A stretch of DNA of 8,809 bases from Bacteroidaceae bacterium (GTDB lineage: Bacteria > Bacteroidota > Bacteroidia > Bacteroidales > Bacteroidaceae), in the NCBI GenBank assembly GCA_900772575.1, contig CAAHEN010000253.1:1-8809 (forward strand), in the 5' to 3' direction. The notes under the pieces were generated by a model, which saw only the letters and a program-made list of their open reading frames with translations, was not told the origin of the DNA and did no database searches. This document shows, one piece after another, positions 1-8,119 of the stretch. Position numbers and translations under genes: made by a program. How positions within the stretch are numbered: the first letter of the stretch is position 1; each line of letters begins with the position of its first letter.

Positions 1-1053
1 AGCCGCCATGTCAAGGAATACCGCAACAAACTGGAGTTCGGCTTCTCCGACAAGAGATGGCTGACTGCGGAAGAGGTGGCGTCTGGCGTGGTCTTTGACA
101 ACATGAACGCTGTCGGATTCCACATACCGGGGGCTTTCGACAAGATTCTCGACATCGAGAACTGCCACCTGATGACCGACATCAACAACCGGCTGCGCAA
201 TGGCATCCGCACCTATGCCATCGCTCACGGACTCAGTTTCTTCGACTATCGCGAACAGCACGGCCTGCTCCGCGGTATGATGGTGCGCACATCGACGACT
301 GGCGAACTGATGCTGCTCATGCAGTTCTGTATGCACAGCCCCGAGGATGAGGCCGCCGCCAAAGATCTGCTGGCCCACCTGCACGAGACTTTTCCAGAAA
401 TCACCGCACTGCTATACGTCAACAATACCAAGTGCAACGACACCTTCGGAGACTTGGAAGTCATCACTTACGCCGGTGCGGACTTCATCTATGAGGAGAT
501 GGAGGGCCTGCGCTTCAAGGTCGGGCCCAAGAGCTTCTACCAGACCAATTCGGAACAAGCCTACGAGCTCTACAAAGTGGCCCGCGATTTTGCGGGTCTC
601 ACAGGCAACGAACTGGTCTATGACCTCTATACGGGAACGGGCACTATCGCCAATTTCGTGGCCCGGCGCACCCGCCAGGTCATCGGCATCGAATATGTAC
701 CCGATGCCATCGCCGACGCTAAGGTCAACGCACAACTTAATGGGCTCGACAATACACTGTTCTATGCAGGAGACATGAAGGACATCCTGACGACGGATTT
801 CATTGAAGCACACGGGCGCCCCGATGTCATCATTACGGATCCTCCCCGGGCCGGGATGCATGCCGATGTGGTCGACACCATTCTCTTTGCCGCACCGCGT
901 GTCATCGTCTACGTCAGTTGCAACCCGGCCACCCAGGCACGTGATCTAGCACTGCTTGATGCCGACTATCGCATTGGACGGGTGCAACCGGTCGATATGT
1001 TCCCACAAACGCACCATGTTGAGAACGTCGTCTGCCTAGTGCGGCGACAATAG
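1..1053 (+). CDS. rlmD: 23S rRNA (uracil-5-)-methyltransferase RlmD/RumA family, 5' end cut by the window
   Basis: SAM-dependent enzyme that methylates C5 of a uridine in 23S rRNA (U1939 in the E. coli RlmD family). The reading frame is open from base 1 and gives 350 residues, so the N-terminal TRAM domain and the first three iron-sulfur-cluster cysteines lie outside the window. Visible residues, numbered from base 1, include the Cys in ENCHLM, which fits the fourth cluster cysteine. They also include a SAM-binding segment VYDLYTGTGTIANF, the DPPRAG motif, the catalytic nucleophile Cys307 in SCNPAT, and Glu341 in HHVEN as the likely general base. All catalytic motifs are intact. A GTG at 76 would truncate a conserved segment (RNKLEFGFSDKRWL) and is not the true start. 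The next gene begins 23 bp downstream on the same strand. Family assignment is secure. The exact target uridine (RlmD versus RlmC or RlmCD type) is inferred. Confidence 0.93.
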   Translation, partial: SRHVKEYRNKLEFGFSDKRWLTAEEVASGVVFDNMNAVGFHIPGAFDKILDIENCHLMTDINNRLRNGIRTYAIAHGLSFFDYREQHGLLRGMMVRTSTTGELMLLMQFCMHSPEDEAAAKDLLAHLHETFPEITALLYVNNTKCNDTFGDLEVITYAGADFIYEEMEGLRFKVGPKSFYQTNSEQAYELYKVARDFAGLTGNELVYDLYTGTGTIANFVARRTRQVIGIEYVPDAIADAKVNAQLNGLDNTLFYAGDMKDILTTDFIEAHGRPDVIITDPPRAGMHADVVDTILFAAPRVIVYVSCNPATQARDLALLDADYRIGRVQPVDMFPQTHHVENVVCLVRRQ

Positions 1054-1076
1054 CCACCCTACCTATACGTACAACT

Positions 1077-1778
1077 ATGGTCAACGTCCGTCATCACAAT
1101 CCCGCCCTGCAGGCCCGTCTCCGTCCGATAGTGGACAATGCCGACGCCGAAGCCTTGGTCGCTGCGCTGAAACAGCTCACACACAGCGAGGCACGCACGG
1201 CTGGTGTCTTGCTCGCCGATGACTTGCTGCCCAATATGGCCGAGCCAGCACGCTTTACCGAGTTGTTTGTAGGTGTGGTGCGTTCCAACCCCAAGGCGTA
1301 CCTCGGCACATTCCTCAAAGCTGCCACCCGGCTTTATAACAAGGGACAGCTCGACCTGACAGCCCCCGCATGGTCCCAGTTTGCCCAAACGGCGACAGGC
1401 ATTGACTGCAGGAAATCACTCGATGCCTTTCTGCCCTTGGCTAAGGACGCCGATGAAGTCAGTGCCCTCCTGACCAATTTTACCAATGGCACACCCCAAG
1501 CCTGCATCCCACAGTTGCTGCGTACAGGGACAACTGCGGCCTACTTCCATATGTTCCGCCTCCTGCGCCAAGTGGAAGACGAACGGGAACTATTGAGAAC
1601 CTGCTACTTGCAACTGCTCAAACGCGGCGGGCATCGTGACTTCAACATGGCCTGCATCATTCGCTGCTATTTCGGCCTAAGCGACCTGCCTGGGCAATTC
1701 TCGCTCAACCTGCCCCCCTACAAACTCAGCAGGCTGGATCTCACCCCTGAGAAGTTTGCCAAAATCCTGAACCAATAG
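1077..1778 (+). CDS. hypothetical protein, 233 aa, probably cytoplasmic and alpha-helical
   Basis: I do not recognise this protein. It begins at ATG 1077, 23 bp after the rlmD stop, and ends with TAG at 1776. There is no signal peptide or hydrophobic membrane segment. The sequence is rich in Leu, Ala, Arg and Gln, and it reads as a chain of amphipathic helices (for example ALVAALKQLTHSEARTAGVL near the start and FHMFRLLRQVEDERELLRTC in the second half). This could suggest a helical-repeat scaffold, but no repeat consensus is clear. Five Cys are present, all in the C-terminal half, with no metal-binding spacing. The C-terminal end is more polar and proline-containing (SLNLPPYKLSRLDLTPEKF). Codon use and GC match the neighbours, which supports a real, vertically inherited gene. 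Tight spacing suggests co-transcription with rlmD, so a role related to ribosome or RNA maintenance is possible but unproven. Confidence 0.8.
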   Translation: MVNVRHHNPALQARLRPIVDNADAEALVAALKQLTHSEARTAGVLLADDLLPNMAEPARFTELFVGVVRSNPKAYLGTFLKAATRLYNKGQLDLTAPAWSQFAQTATGIDCRKSLDAFLPLAKDADEVSALLTNFTNGTPQACIPQLLRTGTTAAYFHMFRLLRQVEDERELLRTCYLQLLKRGGHRDFNMACIIRCYFGLSDLPGQFSLNLPPYKLSRLDLTPEKFAKILNQ

Positions 1779-1820
1779 AAAAATAACTGCTTGAGAAAAA
1801 CTTTACAACGACATAGCCTT

Positions 1821-4190
1821 ATGCTCCAATCATCTAAACAAATCATCACGCTCTGCCTCTGTGCACTGAGCCTTGCCCTTCCTTGTTGGGGAGAACGCCG
1901 TAAGACCACGGCAGATAGCTCAACCGACATCAAGGTTGATGCCCGAAAAAACGGTCTTTTCAATATTGTCCGATCGGCCGACGACTGGTACTTTGAACTG
2001 CCAGACAGCCTGCTCAGCCGCCGCTTCCTCGTGACCGTCCGTTTCACCACCACACCGGCAGGAACGGGCAAATACGGCGGAGAGCAGGTCAACCAGCAAA
2101 CGGTCTATTGGCAGACGTCGCCCAATAACAAACAACTGCTCCTGCGCTCCGACCTGCTTGTCAATACCGCCGACTCGCTCGACGCCATCAACCGCGCCGT
2201 CGTGGCCAGCAACGCAGATCCCATCATCGGCTCTTTCAAGATAGAGAAGCACGCTGACGGCGTCTATCTCATCAAAATGACCGAATTCTTCAACGAAGAC
2301 AACCCAGCAATAGGCGTGCCGCAACGGACGCGTTCCGCCTTCGGACTGCAAAGCTACCTGTCTTCTTCCTCATACATCGAGAGTGTCAAGACGTTCCCCA
2401 TGAACACTGAGGTGCGCATGGTCAAGACTTGGTACTCTGCGTCGAACAGCAGTTATGCCGCCGCATTCACCGGCAAGGTCTCACTGGGGCTCAATGTCTC
2501 ATTCGTGCTTCTGCCGGAAGTGCCGATGATGCGCCGTCTCTTTGATCCGCGTGTAGGCTATTTCACCGATTCGTTCAGCTATTATTCCGACGACCAGCAG
2601 CGTGTCGAAAACAAGCGTTTCATCACACGCTGGCGGCTCGAGCCGAAGGACAGCGCCGATATGGAGAAGATGAAGCGCGGCGAACTTGTAGAGCCCAAGA
2701 AGCCTATCGTCTACTACATTGATCCGGCCACGCCCAAGCAGTGGCGCCCTTACCTCATCCAAGGGGTCAATGACTGGCAGAAGGCTTTCGAGCAGGCCGG
2801 ATTCAAAAATGCCATCATGGCCAAGGAGTGGCCTGAGAACGACAGCACGATGTCCATGGAAGATGCCCGTTTCTCAGTCATCCGCTATCTGGCGTCACCG
2901 ATTGCCAATGCCTATGGGCCACAGGTTCACGATCCGCGTTCCGGTGAGATCATCGAGAGCCACATCTGCTGGTATCACAACGTGATGACGCTGGTACACG
3001 ACTGGTACATGATTCAAGCCGGCACACTCGATGAGGCGGCGCGCAAGATGAAATACGATGAGCACCTCATGGGCGAACTCATTCGCTTTGTCTCCTCCCA
3101 TGAAGTGGGCCACACGCTCGGCTTGCGCCACAACTTCGGCTCGTCGAGCACCGTGCCGGTTGACAGCTTGCGCAACAAGGCATGGGTCGAAGCACACGGG
3201 CACACGCCCAGCATCATGGACTATGCCCGCTTCAACTATGTGGCGCAACCTGAAGACAGCATCTCGCGCAGCGGTATCTTCCCCCGTATCGGTGACTACG
3301 ACCTCTGGGCCATACGCTGGGGCTACACTCCCATGTGGGAGGCCTATGACGACGAGAGCGATCACTGGGAACTCGAGAAGATGACAACAGAGGCCTTGGC
3401 TGGCAACAGGCGCCTGTGGTTCGGTGACGGTGAAACCAACACCACCAACGACTCGCGCTGCCAGACAGAGGATCTCGGTGACGATGCGGTCAAGGCCAGT
3501 GAGTATGGGCTGCTCAACCTTAAGCGAGAGATCAAGGCGTTGCCGGAATGGACCTACCAAAGCAACGACATCTACGGCCGCAACCTTTCAGAAGTGTACA
3601 GGCAGATACAAAGCCAGTTCTTGCGTTACGCCATGCATGTATTCAAGAACATTGCCGGTGTCTACAAGGACTACAAAACGGTGGATCAGCCTGGCGACGT
3701 CTACACGAATGTGCCCCGTGCCAAGCAGAAAGCGGCTTTGGCCTATTTGGACCGCCATGTCTTCAACGAGCCCCGCTGGTTCATAGAGCCCGCCTACGTC
3801 AAGCGCCTTTCTCCCGATCCACAACAGCTGACGCTGCGCCTTGGGAACTCGGTGCTGTCGTCCATGCTGCAACCATACCTGATGGACAATTTCACCAGTG
3901 AATATCCTTTGGCTGACTATCTCAACGACCTCTCGTCATTGCTTTTCAAGGAAACAGCGTCAGGCAGCCGGCCCACACCATATCGCCGCCAGCTTCAGGG
4001 CATATTCGTCACCAAAATGACAGAGATATTCAGTGCCGCCGCCACTGCGGGCGAAGTTCGTCCGGTTGTACTCCAGACCTTGCGTGACCTGCAACGCCGC
4101 CTCCAAACTGCCCGCACCACCGACGCCACAGCACGTGCCCACTGGGCTTCGCTGTCTGACGTCATCGAACGGTCGCTCTCGGTCAAATGA
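1821..4190 (+). CDS. exported zinc-dependent metalloprotease (DUF5117/DUF4953 type, HExxHxxGxxH)
   Basis: Predicted zinc endopeptidase of the large metalloproteases common in Bacteroidota. I chose ATG 1821 (789 aa) because it yields a compact signal peptide: Lys6, then a hydrophobic run at about residues 8-20, then the polar ERRKT. The frame also allows a TTG start at 1791, which would add ten charged residues. No canonical lipobox is visible (P precedes C22), so signal peptidase I processing into the periplasm or envelope is more likely than lipidation. Residues about 40-270 match the N-terminal beta-rich DUF5117/5118-type region (DDWYFELPDSLLSRRFLV). From about residue 301 comes the catalytic domain, with zinc ligands and base in HEVGHTLGLRH (His427, Glu428, His431, His437) and a Met-turn in SIMDYARFNY (Met466). 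Everything needed for catalysis is present. The stop lies 106 bp before tex. The substrate is unknown, and nothing nearby suggests one. Confidence 0.92.
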   Translation: MLQSSKQIITLCLCALSLALPCWGERRKTTADSSTDIKVDARKNGLFNIVRSADDWYFELPDSLLSRRFLVTVRFTTTPAGTGKYGGEQVNQQTVYWQTSPNNKQLLLRSDLLVNTADSLDAINRAVVASNADPIIGSFKIEKHADGVYLIKMTEFFNEDNPAIGVPQRTRSAFGLQSYLSSSSYIESVKTFPMNTEVRMVKTWYSASNSSYAAAFTGKVSLGLNVSFVLLPEVPMMRRLFDPRVGYFTDSFSYYSDDQQRVENKRFITRWRLEPKDSADMEKMKRGELVEPKKPIVYYIDPATPKQWRPYLIQGVNDWQKAFEQAGFKNAIMAKEWPENDSTMSMEDARFSVIRYLASPIANAYGPQVHDPRSGEIIESHICWYHNVMTLVHDWYMIQAGTLDEAARKMKYDEHLMGELIRFVSSHEVGHTLGLRHNFGSSSTVPVDSLRNKAWVEAHGHTPSIMDYARFNYVAQPEDSISRSGIFPRIGDYDLWAIRWGYTPMWEAYDDESDHWELEKMTTEALAGNRRLWFGDGETNTTNDSRCQTEDLGDDAVKASEYGLLNLKREIKALPEWTYQSNDIYGRNLSEVYRQIQSQFLRYAMHVFKNIAGVYKDYKTVDQPGDVYTNVPRAKQKAALAYLDRHVFNEPRWFIEPAYVKRLSPDPQQLTLRLGNSVLSSMLQPYLMDNFTSEYPLADYLNDLSSLLFKETASGSRPTPYRRQLQGIFVTKMTEIFSAAATAGEVRPVVLQTLRDLQRRLQTARTTDATARAHWASLSDVIERSLSVK

Positions 4191-4296
4191 CAATCATGGG
4201 ACTCGGTCGCCGCGCTGCCCTGCTTGCCGGCGGTGCGGCGATGAGCCTCAAACCGTAAGTCCAAAGCAGTCATTACACTGCCTCAATCATCACGCC

Positions 4297-6420
4297 ATGA
4301 ACATCATTCAGATCATATCACAACGCCTACAGCTCAGAGAACAGCAGGTGGACAACACCATTGCCCTGCTTGACAATGGCGCCACGATTCCTTTCATCAG
4401 CCGCTACCGCAAGGAGGCGACTGGCGGACTCAACGAGGTGGAAGTGGCACAGGTGAAGCAACTGAACGATGAGCTCAACGAGTTGGTGCGCCGGCGCACG
4501 TTTATCATTGAGACCATCGAGGCACAAGGACAACTGACCGAAGACCTGCGGTCACGCCTCAGCGACTGCTGGAACGCTACGACACTGGAAGACATCTATC
4601 TGCCCTATAAGCCCAAACGCAAGACACGTGCGGAAGTTGCCCGCAAAAGGGGCTTGGCCCCGTTGGCCAAACGGCTATTGCTTTCACCATATGACAATCC
4701 TGAATCGGCGGCACGCGAATTCATCACCAATGAGGTTCCCGACACCGAGGCTGCCCTTCAGGGAGCACGCGACATCATCGCCGAACAGGTCAGCGAAGAT
4801 GAAAAGGTACGCGGCACATTGCGCCACATTTATGCCAGAACAGCCATCATCACCTCCAGGGTGGTCAAGGGCAAGACTGAGGAGGCCGGCAAGTTCCGTG
4901 ACTATTTCGACTGGAGTGAGCCGTTGCGACGCTGCACGTCACACCGGCTTCTGGCCATGCGCCGCGGTGAGGCAGAAGGTTACCTGCGGCTCGCCATCAC
5001 TCCGGCAGACGAAGACCGCGCCATAGAGCGTATCGGACAAGGCTTCGTAAAACGCGGCACCCGTTCGGCCACACAGGTGGCAATGGCCGTCGACGATGCC
5101 TACAAGCGCCTGCTCCGTCCCAGCATAGAGAACGAATTTGCCACAGCGGCAAAACGCCAAGCTGACGACGAAGCCATAAAAGTCTTTGCCACCAACCTCC
5201 AGCAACTTCTTCTGGCCCCACCGCTAGGACAGCGGCGCATCATGGGCATTGACCCCGGATTCCGCACAGGCTGCAAAGTGGTCTGTCTGGACTCCCAGGG
5301 CAACCTGCTTCACAACGAGACCATATTCCCACACGAGCCCCAACGGCAATGGGGACGCGCCGTATGCCGCCTCGCCGCCCTAGCGGAAGAATATGGCATT
5401 GAGGCCGTCGCCATTGGCAACGGCACTGCCGGACGTGAAACCGAGCTATTGGTCCGTGAAGCGCATCTCGATGGCGTCGACGTATTTCTCGTCAATGAGG
5501 ATGGCGCTTCCGTCTATTCGGCATCTGAGACTGCCCGCCAAGAATTTCCAAATCACGACATCACTGTACGCGGCGCCGTGAGCATCGGCCGTCGATTGGC
5601 CGATCCACTGGCGGAGTTGGTCAAAATAGACCCGAAGGCCATCGGCGTCGGACAATACCAACACGACGTCAATGCCACAGCGCTCAAGCAAGCGCTAGAC
5701 CGCACCGTGGAGATGTGCGTCAATAATGTCGGCATCAATCTGAACACGGCATCAAAAAGCCTGCTGACCCATGTGTCTGGGCTCGGTCCGGCACTGGCCC
5801 AGAACATCATAGACTATCGCACCGAGAACGGGCCTTTTGGCTCACGCCACGACCTGCTCCGCGTTCCTCGTCTCGGAGCGAAAGCCTACGAGCAATGTGC
5901 GGGGTTCCTGCGCATACCTGAGGCTAAGAATCCCCTTGACAACACAGCGGTCCATCCGGAACGCTATGCCTTGGTCGAGCAGATGGCACGCGATGTAGGC
6001 GTCGATGTCCAAACACTCATCGCCTCACCCGAACTCCGCGCACATATTGATCTCGACGCTTATCACTCGGCAGGCGTCGGCCTCCCTACACTGACTGACA
6101 TCATGACAGAACTCGACAAACCTGGACGCGACCCGCGCGGTACGGCTGTCGTCTTCAACTATGCCCCCAACCTTCACACGATTGACGACCTCGAAGTCGG
6201 CATGACGGTGCCAGGAGTCGTCACAAATATCACGCGCTTCGGGTGCTTCGTGGATATGGGCATCAAGGTCAAAGGCTTGGTACACATCTCGCAGATGGCT
6301 GACCACTTCGTCAAAGACCCCACAGACGTGGTGCACATTCAACAGCAAATCACCGTACGCGTGCTGGACATCGACCGTGACCGGCAGCGCATCAACCTCA
6401 GCATGAAAGGCATAGACTGA
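4297..6420 (+). CDS. tex: Tex family RNA-binding transcription/translation accessory protein
   Basis: Tex (YhgF in E. coli) is a cytoplasmic nucleic-acid-binding factor related to eukaryotic Spt6, linked to transcription and RNA metabolism. The 707-residue protein has the full family layout. An N-terminal helical region contains the hallmark ATIPFISRYRKEATGG. A YqgF/RNase H-like domain starts near residue 317 (GIDPGFRTGCKVV, Asp319) and is followed by the conserved VGQYQHDV at about 451-458. Tandem helix-hairpin-helix motifs lie at about 480-560 (TASKSLLTHVSGLGPALAQN). A C-terminal S1 domain occupies about 633-705 (GVVTNITRFGCFVDMG and GLVHISQM). The start is ATG 4297, where family similarity begins. 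The frame stays open back to 4033, but that part overlaps the metalloprotease gene out of frame and does not look like Tex. No Shine-Dalgarno sequence precedes the start, and no TAnnTTTG promoter box is visible in the 106-bp gap. Confidence 0.97.
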   Translation: MNIIQIISQRLQLREQQVDNTIALLDNGATIPFISRYRKEATGGLNEVEVAQVKQLNDELNELVRRRTFIIETIEAQGQLTEDLRSRLSDCWNATTLEDIYLPYKPKRKTRAEVARKRGLAPLAKRLLLSPYDNPESAAREFITNEVPDTEAALQGARDIIAEQVSEDEKVRGTLRHIYARTAIITSRVVKGKTEEAGKFRDYFDWSEPLRRCTSHRLLAMRRGEAEGYLRLAITPADEDRAIERIGQGFVKRGTRSATQVAMAVDDAYKRLLRPSIENEFATAAKRQADDEAIKVFATNLQQLLLAPPLGQRRIMGIDPGFRTGCKVVCLDSQGNLLHNETIFPHEPQRQWGRAVCRLAALAEEYGIEAVAIGNGTAGRETELLVREAHLDGVDVFLVNEDGASVYSASETARQEFPNHDITVRGAVSIGRRLADPLAELVKIDPKAIGVGQYQHDVNATALKQALDRTVEMCVNNVGINLNTASKSLLTHVSGLGPALAQNIIDYRTENGPFGSRHDLLRVPRLGAKAYEQCAGFLRIPEAKNPLDNTAVHPERYALVEQMARDVGVDVQTLIASPELRAHIDLDAYHSAGVGLPTLTDIMTELDKPGRDPRGTAVVFNYAPNLHTIDDLEVGMTVPGVVTNITRFGCFVDMGIKVKGLVHISQMADHFVKDPTDVVHIQQQITVRVLDIDRDRQRINLSMKGID

Positions 6421-6453
6421 CCGATCATGCACATTTCCAATAACTCAAACCAC

Positions 6454-6885
6454 ATGACTGATGAATACTATATGCGCTGTGCGCTCACTGAAGCACAAGC
6501 CGCAGCAGACCGAGATGAGGTGCCTGTCGGTGCGGTTGTGGTGTGCCGTGGCCGCATCATTGCCCGCACACACAACCTCACAGAAGCATTGACCGATGCC
6601 ACTGCACACGCTGAAATGCAGGCGGTGACGGCAGCCTCGGCAGCGCTGGGGGGAAAATATCTGGACACATGTACACTCTACGTCACCGTGGAGCCATGCG
6701 TCATGTGTGCCGGTGCCCTCGGCTGGACACAACTGGGGCGCCTCGTCTATGGCGCCTCCGACCCCAAACGCGGCTACTCGGTCTTTGCTCCAGAGGCCTT
6801 GCACCCGAAAACAGAAGTTACGACCGGAGTCTTGGCAGAAGAGTGTGCCAGTCTGATGCGCGACTTCTTCAAGAAAAAACGTTGA
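6454..6885 (+). CDS. tadA: tRNA-specific adenosine deaminase TadA
   Basis: TadA converts adenosine 34 of tRNA-Arg(ACG) to inosine, which expands wobble decoding. It is a zinc enzyme of the cytidine deaminase fold, acting in the cytoplasm as a homodimer. The 143-residue protein counted from ATG 6454 has the complete zinc site: the HAE motif (His52, catalytic Glu54) and PCVMC (Cys82 and Cys85). The characteristic DEVPVGAVVV strand precedes them, and AHAEMQA and GALGWTQLGRLVYGA surround the site. I prefer ATG 6454 (MTDEYYMRCALTEA) to the in-frame ATG 6427, because the nine extra residues (MHISNNSNH) are low-complexity and not typical of the family. The chosen start leaves a 33-bp gap after tex. 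The protein ends in a basic FFKKKR tail, usual for the family. It is transcribed with tex upstream and yraN 22 bp downstream. Other deaminases (guanine or cytosine) are less likely given the close fit to TadA. Confidence 0.95.
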   Translation: MTDEYYMRCALTEAQAAADRDEVPVGAVVVCRGRIIARTHNLTEALTDATAHAEMQAVTAASAALGGKYLDTCTLYVTVEPCVMCAGALGWTQLGRLVYGASDPKRGYSVFAPEALHPKTEVTTGVLAEECASLMRDFFKKKR

Positions 6886-6907
6886 CATCCTAAATCCCGA
6901 CCCAATT

Positions 6908-7285
6908 ATGGCCATACACAACGTCTTTGGCAAAGTGGGCGAAGATGAGGCCTGCCTGTTCCTTGCCCTGCGCGATTACACCCTGCTTGACCGCAACTGG
7001 CGCAGTGACCACCTCGAAATAGATATTGTGGCCGACTACTTCGGCGAACTGGTCTTTGTCGAAGTCAAGACTCGCCGCAATGAAGATTTCGGCTATGCTA
7101 CAGACGCCGTCGACACCGAAAAACGGCGCCACCTGCTTGAAGCCGCCAAAGCCTACATGGCCAAGAAACAACTCGATCAGCCTTACCGCTTCGACGTCAT
7201 CACCGTCGTCGGAGAGCGACGCCCTTTCACCATTCGCCAATACGTCAACGCTTTCAACGCCATGGGGGTCTACCAACACCCATGA
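6908..7285 (+). CDS. yraN: YraN/UPF0102 family protein with a predicted PD-(D/E)XK nuclease fold
   Basis: Small (125 aa) member of the UPF0102 family, whose fold resembles restriction-endonuclease and Holliday-junction-resolvase enzymes. Its physiological role is not well settled. The conserved elements are in order: FGKVGEDEA near residue 8 (Glu12), RNWRSDHLEIDIVA with Asp39, and VFVEVKTRR with Glu52 and Lys54. Together these form a D-x12-ExK arrangement typical of PD-(D/E)XK active sites, so catalytic residues appear intact. The Gly that often precedes EID in this family is Leu here (HLEID). ATG 6908 is the only start that keeps the conserved N-terminal GE motif, and the length is normal. 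The gene sits between tadA (22 bp upstream) and birA (15 bp downstream), so co-transcription is likely. Nuclease activity is inferred from the fold, not shown. Confidence 0.92.
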   Translation: MAIHNVFGKVGEDEACLFLALRDYTLLDRNWRSDHLEIDIVADYFGELVFVEVKTRRNEDFGYATDAVDTEKRRHLLEAAKAYMAKKQLDQPYRFDVITVVGERRPFTIRQYVNAFNAMGVYQHP

Positions 7286-7300
7286 TCAAACGCCTGACCG

Positions 7301-8062
7301 ATGAACCTAATTCTCCATCTGCCTCCCAACTGGCACCACAGACATTTCAGCGAGACAGCCTCGACCATGCTTCTTCTGCACGATCGACGCTGGCTGGACA
7401 GACCAGAAGAGTTCGTTCTCGTCACAGCCGACTTTCAGACGGCTGGCCGTGGGCAACGCGGCACGCACTGGGAATCAGCGCCAGAAGCCAACCTGCTCTT
7501 CGGTATCATGTGCCACCCATCATTTCTGGACGCGGACAAGCAGTTCCTGTTGTCAGAAGTACAAGCGCTTGCAGTGGCCAGGGCATTGTCCGACCGCATC
7601 GACGGCATCAGTGTAAAATGGCCAAACGATGTCTACGCGGGTGACCGGAAGATCTGTGGCATGCTGTTGGAGCATGACCTATGCGGTACACACATCGCCA
7701 CAACCATCACAGGCGTAGGTCTCAACGTCAACCAACCGCACTTTGAGAGTGATGCGCCCAATCCAGTATCACTGTTTCAACTCACTGGACACACCGTTGA
7801 CCGCGCGGCACTGATGGTAGACATCATTGAGCGCTTCGAACACGACTATCGCCGCTTGCAGAACGGCCTTTCCGCGAAGGTACATGCAGACTATCGCTCC
7901 TTGCTCTATCGCGGCAAGGGCCTCCACCGCTTCGCTGAACCCGGACAGAAACCGTTCTATGCCGCCATAGATGACGTACTCCCTGATGGACACATGAGGC
8001 TGCTTGACGAGAACGGCGCCATTCGCCAATATGCCTTCAAGGAAGTCGCGTTCGTCATTTGA
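7301..8062 (+). CDS. birA: biotin--[acetyl-CoA-carboxylase] ligase (BirA catalytic type, no HTH)
   Basis: Cytoplasmic ligase that makes biotinyl-AMP from biotin and ATP and transfers biotin to a lysine on carboxyl-carrier proteins such as AccB. In this 253-residue protein the signature residues are: ASTM at 20-23 (the ST of the family's STN-like biotin-site motif, with Met in the third position), GRGQRG at 49-54 (biotin/adenylate loop), KWPNDV at 106-111, Lys117 in KICGMLLE (equivalent to the catalytic Lys of E. coli BirA), and GVGLNVN at 138-144. The sequence starts directly with the catalytic domain and has no N-terminal winged-helix region. It is therefore a group I (monofunctional) ligase and should not repress biotin genes directly. 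A small C-terminal SH3-like domain (residues about 205-253) ends in YAFKEVAFVI. ATG 7301 lies 15 bp after the yraN stop. This is the last + strand protein gene before the tRNA. Confidence 0.95.
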   Translation: MNLILHLPPNWHHRHFSETASTMLLLHDRRWLDRPEEFVLVTADFQTAGRGQRGTHWESAPEANLLFGIMCHPSFLDADKQFLLSEVQALAVARALSDRIDGISVKWPNDVYAGDRKICGMLLEHDLCGTHIATTITGVGLNVNQPHFESDAPNPVSLFQLTGHTVDRAALMVDIIERFEHDYRRLQNGLSAKVHADYRSLLYRGKGLHRFAEPGQKPFYAAIDDVLPDGHMRLLDENGAIRQYAFKEVAFVI

Positions 8063-8107
8063 CAAATAGTGATAGGCGACACCGTCCTGCATTGTGGCAC
8101 GCAATAC

Positions 8108-8119
8108 GCGACCGGTCGC
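8108..8119. repeat. 12-bp perfect palindrome downstream of birA
   Basis: GCGACCGGTCGC is a perfect self-complementary sequence, 46 bp after the birA stop and directly abutting the hairpin that follows. It could be a protein-binding site or simply chance in GC-rich DNA. With no spacer between its halves it cannot form a normal RNA hairpin. No function is claimed. Confidence 0.35.

Noticed and set aside
1791..1821. Possible promoter: TTG at 1791, then 20 bp, then TAGCCTTA
   Set aside because: The spacing is right, but the -7 box matches only part of TAnnTTTG, and transcription would start at or after the metalloprotease ATG.
2895..3560. A 221-codon open frame on the - strand
   Set aside because: It lies entirely inside the metalloprotease gene on the opposite strand, including the region encoding the zinc site. 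Long antisense frames are expected at this GC content, and its product has no recognisable motif.
4033..4296. 88-codon upstream extension of the tex frame
   Set aside because: It overlaps the 3' end of the metalloprotease gene in another frame, is rich in Pro, Arg and Cys, and does not resemble Tex. Family similarity begins at ATG 4297.
7282..7644. A 120-codon + strand frame overlapping the birA start
   Set aside because: It is an out-of-frame shadow of birA, with Ser/Arg-rich composition and no motif.
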